Below are positions 59,475 through 64,000 of a DNA stretch of 64,000 bases, in pieces. The first letter of the stretch is position 1; every line of letters begins with the position of its first letter. The stretch lies in contig OZ038508.1 of NCBI GenBank assembly GCA_964036315.1, forward strand, positions 43,104,435 through 43,168,434. Reading direction: 5' to 3'. A program made the translations under genes and the position numbers. The notes under the pieces are model-generated. The model saw nothing but the letters and a program-made list of their open reading frames with translations. It ran no database searches and was not told where the DNA came from. Source of the stretch: Acanthosepion esculentum (lineage: Eukaryota > Mollusca > Cephalopoda > Sepiida > Sepiidae).

Positions 59475-60240
59475 ATAAAAAACGAATAAAACTAAGAGAA
59501 GAAACTCTCACCAAAAATAAAAAAAACAGAAATAATGAAAGAAGAAAAAGAACAAAAGGACGAGAATATGAGAGTGAGAAAACGAAAATGTCATAAGAAA
59601 AAAAAAGAAAAGAAGAGGAAAAGTCAAGAAGAAAAGAAAGACGTATAGAAAAACAACAGAAAAATTCAAATATAATAAAGAAAATAAAAAAAAATACTGA
59701 TATTTTATGAAATACGAAAAATATGACAAGAGAAGCAATAAAGAAATATTTCCTCATAAATTGCTTAAATCTCAAAGATAGCAAGCGGAGGGACATTGGT
59801 TCAATTTCGGTGGAAGACAACACAACCGAAGACAAACTGAATAACAAAGTTACATATTAATGCAAATACAGTCTTTAGATAGAAGGTCAGATCAGGTCAA
59901 ATTGCGTACAGGTAAAGACTAGTGATTAGAGAGGTTAAAAGAAAAAAAAATCCGTTTCACATACGGGCCAATCATATGGGAAGTTGTGTAATATAAATTG
60001 CTTCCATGAAAATGCCTGCCGGGTTTATTATGTGAGGCATACGCTTATATTTTCGAAAGTAATGAATTTCCATGAGCGTGGAATCTTTCTTCGGGTTCAC
60101 TAATTTGGAGGTGGGAAACAAATTAACTGGTTTACGGGAGTTTATTTATTCAAAATAATTTTATCAATCAATATTCTTACCAAAGGGAGATTTGGGGCAA
60201 TTTCGCGCTTAATGCATAATAATTACTTATTTAATTTGGT
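59475..60240. other. Unassigned; purine-rich then unique
   Basis: The purine bias continues more weakly to about 59730. No gene recognised. Confidence 0.5.
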
Positions 60241-60282
60241 GCTCGTACCTATATACATAATCGCACGTACACACATAAACAC

Positions 60283-60800
<518 letters not shown>

Positions 60801-60975
60801 AGCGTATACATACATATAAACATATTTACAAACAGAAATGTATTTATATGAAATGATATAGATAAACATAAACTAAGAATAGAATAAATATTAAAAATCT
60901 GATATATATATATCTATAAATGCCTATGATGGACTCTCCCGTCGGTTTCAACGTATGAGGTTCCGACAACTGTGC

Positions 60976-61200
60976 TTATTCAACCCTGTGTGTAAGTCGC
61001 AAGTGACATTTCAGTCCTGCTAATGATTTGCAAAGAAGTCTACAGATTGTGCAAGAGTGTGGATTGTTAGAGTGTGTGGCCGGTACAGCAGCTGCTATTT
61101 TAGTCCTTTCCCTAGTGTGACGAAGCTTGGTGATGTTTGATGCTGCATTGTTCTTGATATATATATATAGGCAGCATATCTTAATACAAATTGTTTTCAT
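60976..61200 (-). pseudogene. C2H2 zinc-finger tail, probably LINE-derived
   Basis: Minus strand: ITKLRHTRERTKIAAAVPAT, then SCTICRLLCKSLAGLKCHLR, then LTHRVE and a stop. The cysteines and histidines fit C-x2-C-x12-H-x4-H. A single C-terminal finger of this kind (C..C.R.C.S..GL..H.R.H) at a protein end is common in LINE ORF2 proteins; a host zinc-finger exon is the alternative. The upstream part of the frame runs through a TA tract and is not real coding sequence. Confidence 0.5.
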
Positions 61201-61204
61201 TGAT

Positions 61205-62250
61205 TAATATAGATATATTAGGTCTATTTATTTTTATAATAATCTTTCCCAGTTCTCTAATTATTTTCTCAATGTTAAGATGATGACTTTCCTAGATGAA
61301 TTTCATCTTAACTGAATCAAGAAACTGATTAGAGAACGAGTAAGGGTTATTATAATAATAATAAATTGACATAACATGTCTATATTATTAAATGAAACAG
61401 TTGACCGGAGCAAGACTTCTATTTTTATAATACTTTTAACACAACGTCTCCTCTTCTAAATAGTGAGTGAATGAAAATGTTAGATTGCTGGAAAAACTCA
61501 ATAAAAGATTAAATCCATCTTCCTTGTCAACGGTTTTCAATGAAAGATGCGTGAAAGACAGGCTGTTGCCCAAATATGCACATTGACTCCTTGAAATTAC
61601 TAAAAGAGTGTTGATCTTTGATAGAAACCAAACTGTAGATGTGATCACAGCAAGGCGGTGTAGGTTTCGTTTCAGCAGTGACGGCAGTAATGTGACTCCA
61701 TGGTCCTGCACAGATTTCACCCCTGGGAATGAAAACCCAACTGTATCGAATTTATTTTCCCTGTGGTGATTTTTGATTTGATGAAGATTAAAATATTTTG
61801 TTCAGATCTTAGATACACCAGAGACTGAACGAAATTCACTCGTTCAAGAAATAGGAAAAGCAAACTAAAGTTTTCTTGAAAATATTATCTATGCCTATAT
61901 TCAAGTAACACCATCAAACCGATACTTTTCTCAAAATCTGAATTGGCCAAACAGTCCACATTTTAAAGTCCCTTCCTCGTCGTACCGAGAATATTTCGTT
62001 ACCACGCGAATAAAGACTTGTACAAAAATATATTGGACTCTTTGATTGATATCCTTATTTTTCCAACTAATCTTTCCGAATTTAATTTGATGATATTTCT
62101 TTACTCGATTTATAAAATTAATTAATATTGTTTTATTTCCATAATTATCAATAATAACATTTGACCCTCAGTGAGAAATACGTTCAGCAGCAGAACAGAG
62201 GTTAGCAGCAAGTAAAATTGAATCGTTCTTATAAATACTGTTTGTATAAT
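61205..62250. other. Unassigned sequence
   Basis: A minus-strand frame of 94 codons (61436-61720) has no domain known to me. No gene called. Confidence 0.45.
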
Positions 62251-62254
62251 TTTC

Positions 62255-62325
62255 CATAAATACTGTCATGGTAATGGTTCTGATGAACTCTTCTCTATGG
62301 TCTCTAAAGGATTATAAGTATTTTT
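62255..62325 (+). mobile_element. LINE fragment (same family as 62650)
   Basis: 'ataaatactgtcatggtaat' and ggttctgatgaactcttctc match 21763-21800 and 62780-62815 of the LINE 3' family. A short truncated piece. Confidence 0.5.
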
Positions 62326-62649
62326 CTTACTAACACTTTTTTGTTTATTTTTGTATATAAATTGTCTTCATTGTAAATATTGATTGCGGTTTCATTTTTA
62401 AATGTTACTTTTATTTTCTCCCCCCCTCTATATAGAAAATGTAAAGTATTATTGTGTCTGTATCAAGAATGGTAAGAATGTGTGGTTTTGGTGTAAGGAA
62501 TACTCTGGTATGTTTGGGTCAGCAATCGTGGCTAGTTAAGTTTAAGATAAAACAGATTGAAAACCAGCTTTCCCTTTCCCTCCTCTTGGCCTTGTGCAAC
62601 ATTTTTGTATTATAACAAAATAAATATTACTCTCCTCTATTATCCCAGG

Positions 62650-63148
62650 CTCCTGAGATATATTTAGAGATTCTTGATAAAATCCAAAGAAAAATCTTGA
62701 ATATTATTAGACCTGACCTGGCATATCTGTTTCAGTCCTTTTACCACCGAGCTAACTTAGTTTCCTTATGGATTTTCTATAAATACTTGCATGGTAATTT
62801 TTCTGATGAACTTTCCGCTATGAGACCTAGACATTATAAAATTACGTCCAGTACTAGATTGGAAATAAGGTCTTTCAATTTTAAATGGCTAGATATAACT
62901 GTAAATTCTATACTAATAGTTTCTTCTCTCGTACTTTTTATGGAATTCTCATCCGGCTTCTTGCTTCCGAGTCAACATTGATCTTCCAAAAATTTAAATG
63001 CAATCTTAATCGTTATCTTTTGTCTCCTTAATTCCTTTTCTATTAATGTTTTTTTCTCCTTAATATTTTTCTCATATGTTTTAGCACTCAGTAACCCCTC
63101 TGCAACTTAGTGGCTCTATTGCCTCGGGGTGAAATGATTAAAAAATAA
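62650..63148 (+). mobile_element. LINE 3' end (jockey/CR1-like), best copy
   Basis: Reads EIYLEILDKIQRKILNIIRP, DLAYLFQSFYHRANLVSLWI, FYKYLHGNFSDELSAMRPRH, STRLEIRSFNFKWLD, the 'IQRR.L.ii ... L.SLSHRRNV.SL.iFYKY.HG.CSdEL ... STRLa.RSH.F' C-terminus of animal LINE ORF2. It is open from 62697 to 62981 and then decays. The 3' end is 'cggggtgaaatgattaaaa' at about 63126-63144, as in the copies at 21.7 and 33.7 kb. Confidence 0.85.
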
Positions 63149-63149
63149 T

Positions 63150-63465
63150 GTTATTTGAACCTTTCAAAATCCCGAAACATAGCTCTTATTATTTGATCAT
63201 TATCATTCAGACTATGAGTTTTTCCAGTCACGATGACAATGTCGCTTCATGATTTGAATTTCTATTACGTCTCGAGTTCACTCCAGACATTAAATGGATC
63301 TTATACATACAATCCATTTAAGAAGATGGTGGGAAAATGGTCGGTTCATTCTATTACTTGTAGAAGTCTCTGACTCCTGTTATTTCTTTTTACAGAAGTC
63401 ATATGAAAACAAAACTGGAGTAATGCTACGATCAAACCTATTTTCAAAGAGAATTCAAAATTGTT
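63150..63465. other. Unassigned sequence
   Basis: No gene recognised between the two LINE fragments. Confidence 0.5.
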
Positions 63466-63469
63466 TACG

Positions 63470-63725
63470 CGGTCTTCTAGAGGATGAGTTACGTTCCTCT
63501 TTGCAACCTCTTTCAACGTAGAGACAATGTTGTAAGTGATCGCTGTTTCCATGGCCAATGTACAGATGATCTCTAGGGTTTACTTCCTCCAGTGCAGACC
63601 TTTACAACCACAGAGTCATATTACCATTCTATCAATATTCCAAATGTAAGATATGTTTTTCTCAAGAACAGTCGCAGTTTGCTCACGCTTCCGCTGGTAT
63701 GATCCCAGAATATTTCAAGTCAAGT
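63470..63725 (+). mobile_element. LINE ORF2 C-terminal fragment, second family
   Basis: Plus strand: LRSSLQPLS.RRDNVVSDRC, FHGQCTDDL.GLLPPVQTFT, with the PLS.RRD and HGQC..DL spacing of LINE C-termini, closest in style to 44450-44930. Several stops. Confidence 0.6.
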
Positions 63726-63729
63726 GCTA

Positions 63730-64000
63730 TTCTTTATTTACCCCCCCCTATCCTCATAATCTTCATTATCTATTATTTCCAACCTTGGTGATATATTCCA
63801 TAATTCATTTATCATTAATATTTTAAAAGTAACTGTGGTAATGATATAATCGTATCCTATTACCCTCTCGCTCGTAACCATCCATGACAAAAAAATAAAT
63901 AAATAAACGTTCTTCAGCAATAAAACAGAATGAGTCAAATAAAGCTTTATAAGATTCTACTTAGAATTTTTACTATATTACAGTAACCTTTGAGTATTTT
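63730..64000. other. Unassigned AT-rich sequence
   Basis: A poly(C) run at 63740-63747 and AT-rich sequence; no gene recognised. Confidence 0.5.

Overview
This window looks like intergenic or deep-intronic sequence from a repeat-rich, AT-rich animal genome. I could not support a single host protein-coding gene, tRNA gene or rRNA gene. The dense compound microsatellites (TA/TG/GATA/GA), the many Penelope-like element (PLE) fragments, the tRNA-derived SINEs and the decayed LINE, Tc1, mariner, hAT and Helitron pieces fit a mollusc, and most likely a coleoid cephalopod such as an octopus. That assignment is an inference from genome style; no marker gene proves it.

Layout. 0-5 kb: a 186-bp pogo/Tigger-like MITE with TA duplication, a decayed mariner transposase on the minus strand, and the first copy of a fold-back repeat set between microsatellites. 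5.3-8.4 kb: a 72-bp minisatellite (43 units) that runs into a SINE-like sequence. 10-17 kb: compound microsatellites, a hammerhead-like core, a plus-strand PLE pseudogene (reverse transcriptase plus GIY-YIG), and the 3' end of a minus-strand PLE followed by a hammerhead-like core. 18.4-20.2 kb: a PLE reverse transcriptase split into inverted halves (5' inversion, as in twin priming) beside a minus-strand GIY-YIG domain. 20-24 kb: fold-back repeat, LINE 3' end and a promoter-like segment. 25.8-26.5 kb: a 707-bp hAT relic. 28-31 kb: tRNA-derived SINEs, one followed by a hammerhead-like core, then a Helitron helicase fragment and GATA arrays. 32-38 kb: SINEs, a LINE 3' end and a block of nested direct and tandem repeats. 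40.2-41.9 kb: a tandem array of about 130-320-bp units carrying variable microsatellites. 42.2-43.4 kb: a nearly intact Tc1 element. 44-52.5 kb: LINE fragments, including three successive pieces of one LINE with a restriction-like endonuclease, plus two minisatellites. 52.5-64 kb: microsatellites, a fold-back copy, a 0.9-kb polypurine tract, SINEs, a zinc-finger tail and LINE 3' ends.

Nothing here forms a working pathway. The coherent stories are about retroelements: PLE fragments with ribozyme-like cores, SINE-associated satellite growth, and hairpin repeats embedded in microsatellites. No intact, evidently functional transposase or reverse transcriptase remains; the Tc1 copy is closest, with one unbroken frame interrupted only by stop codons.
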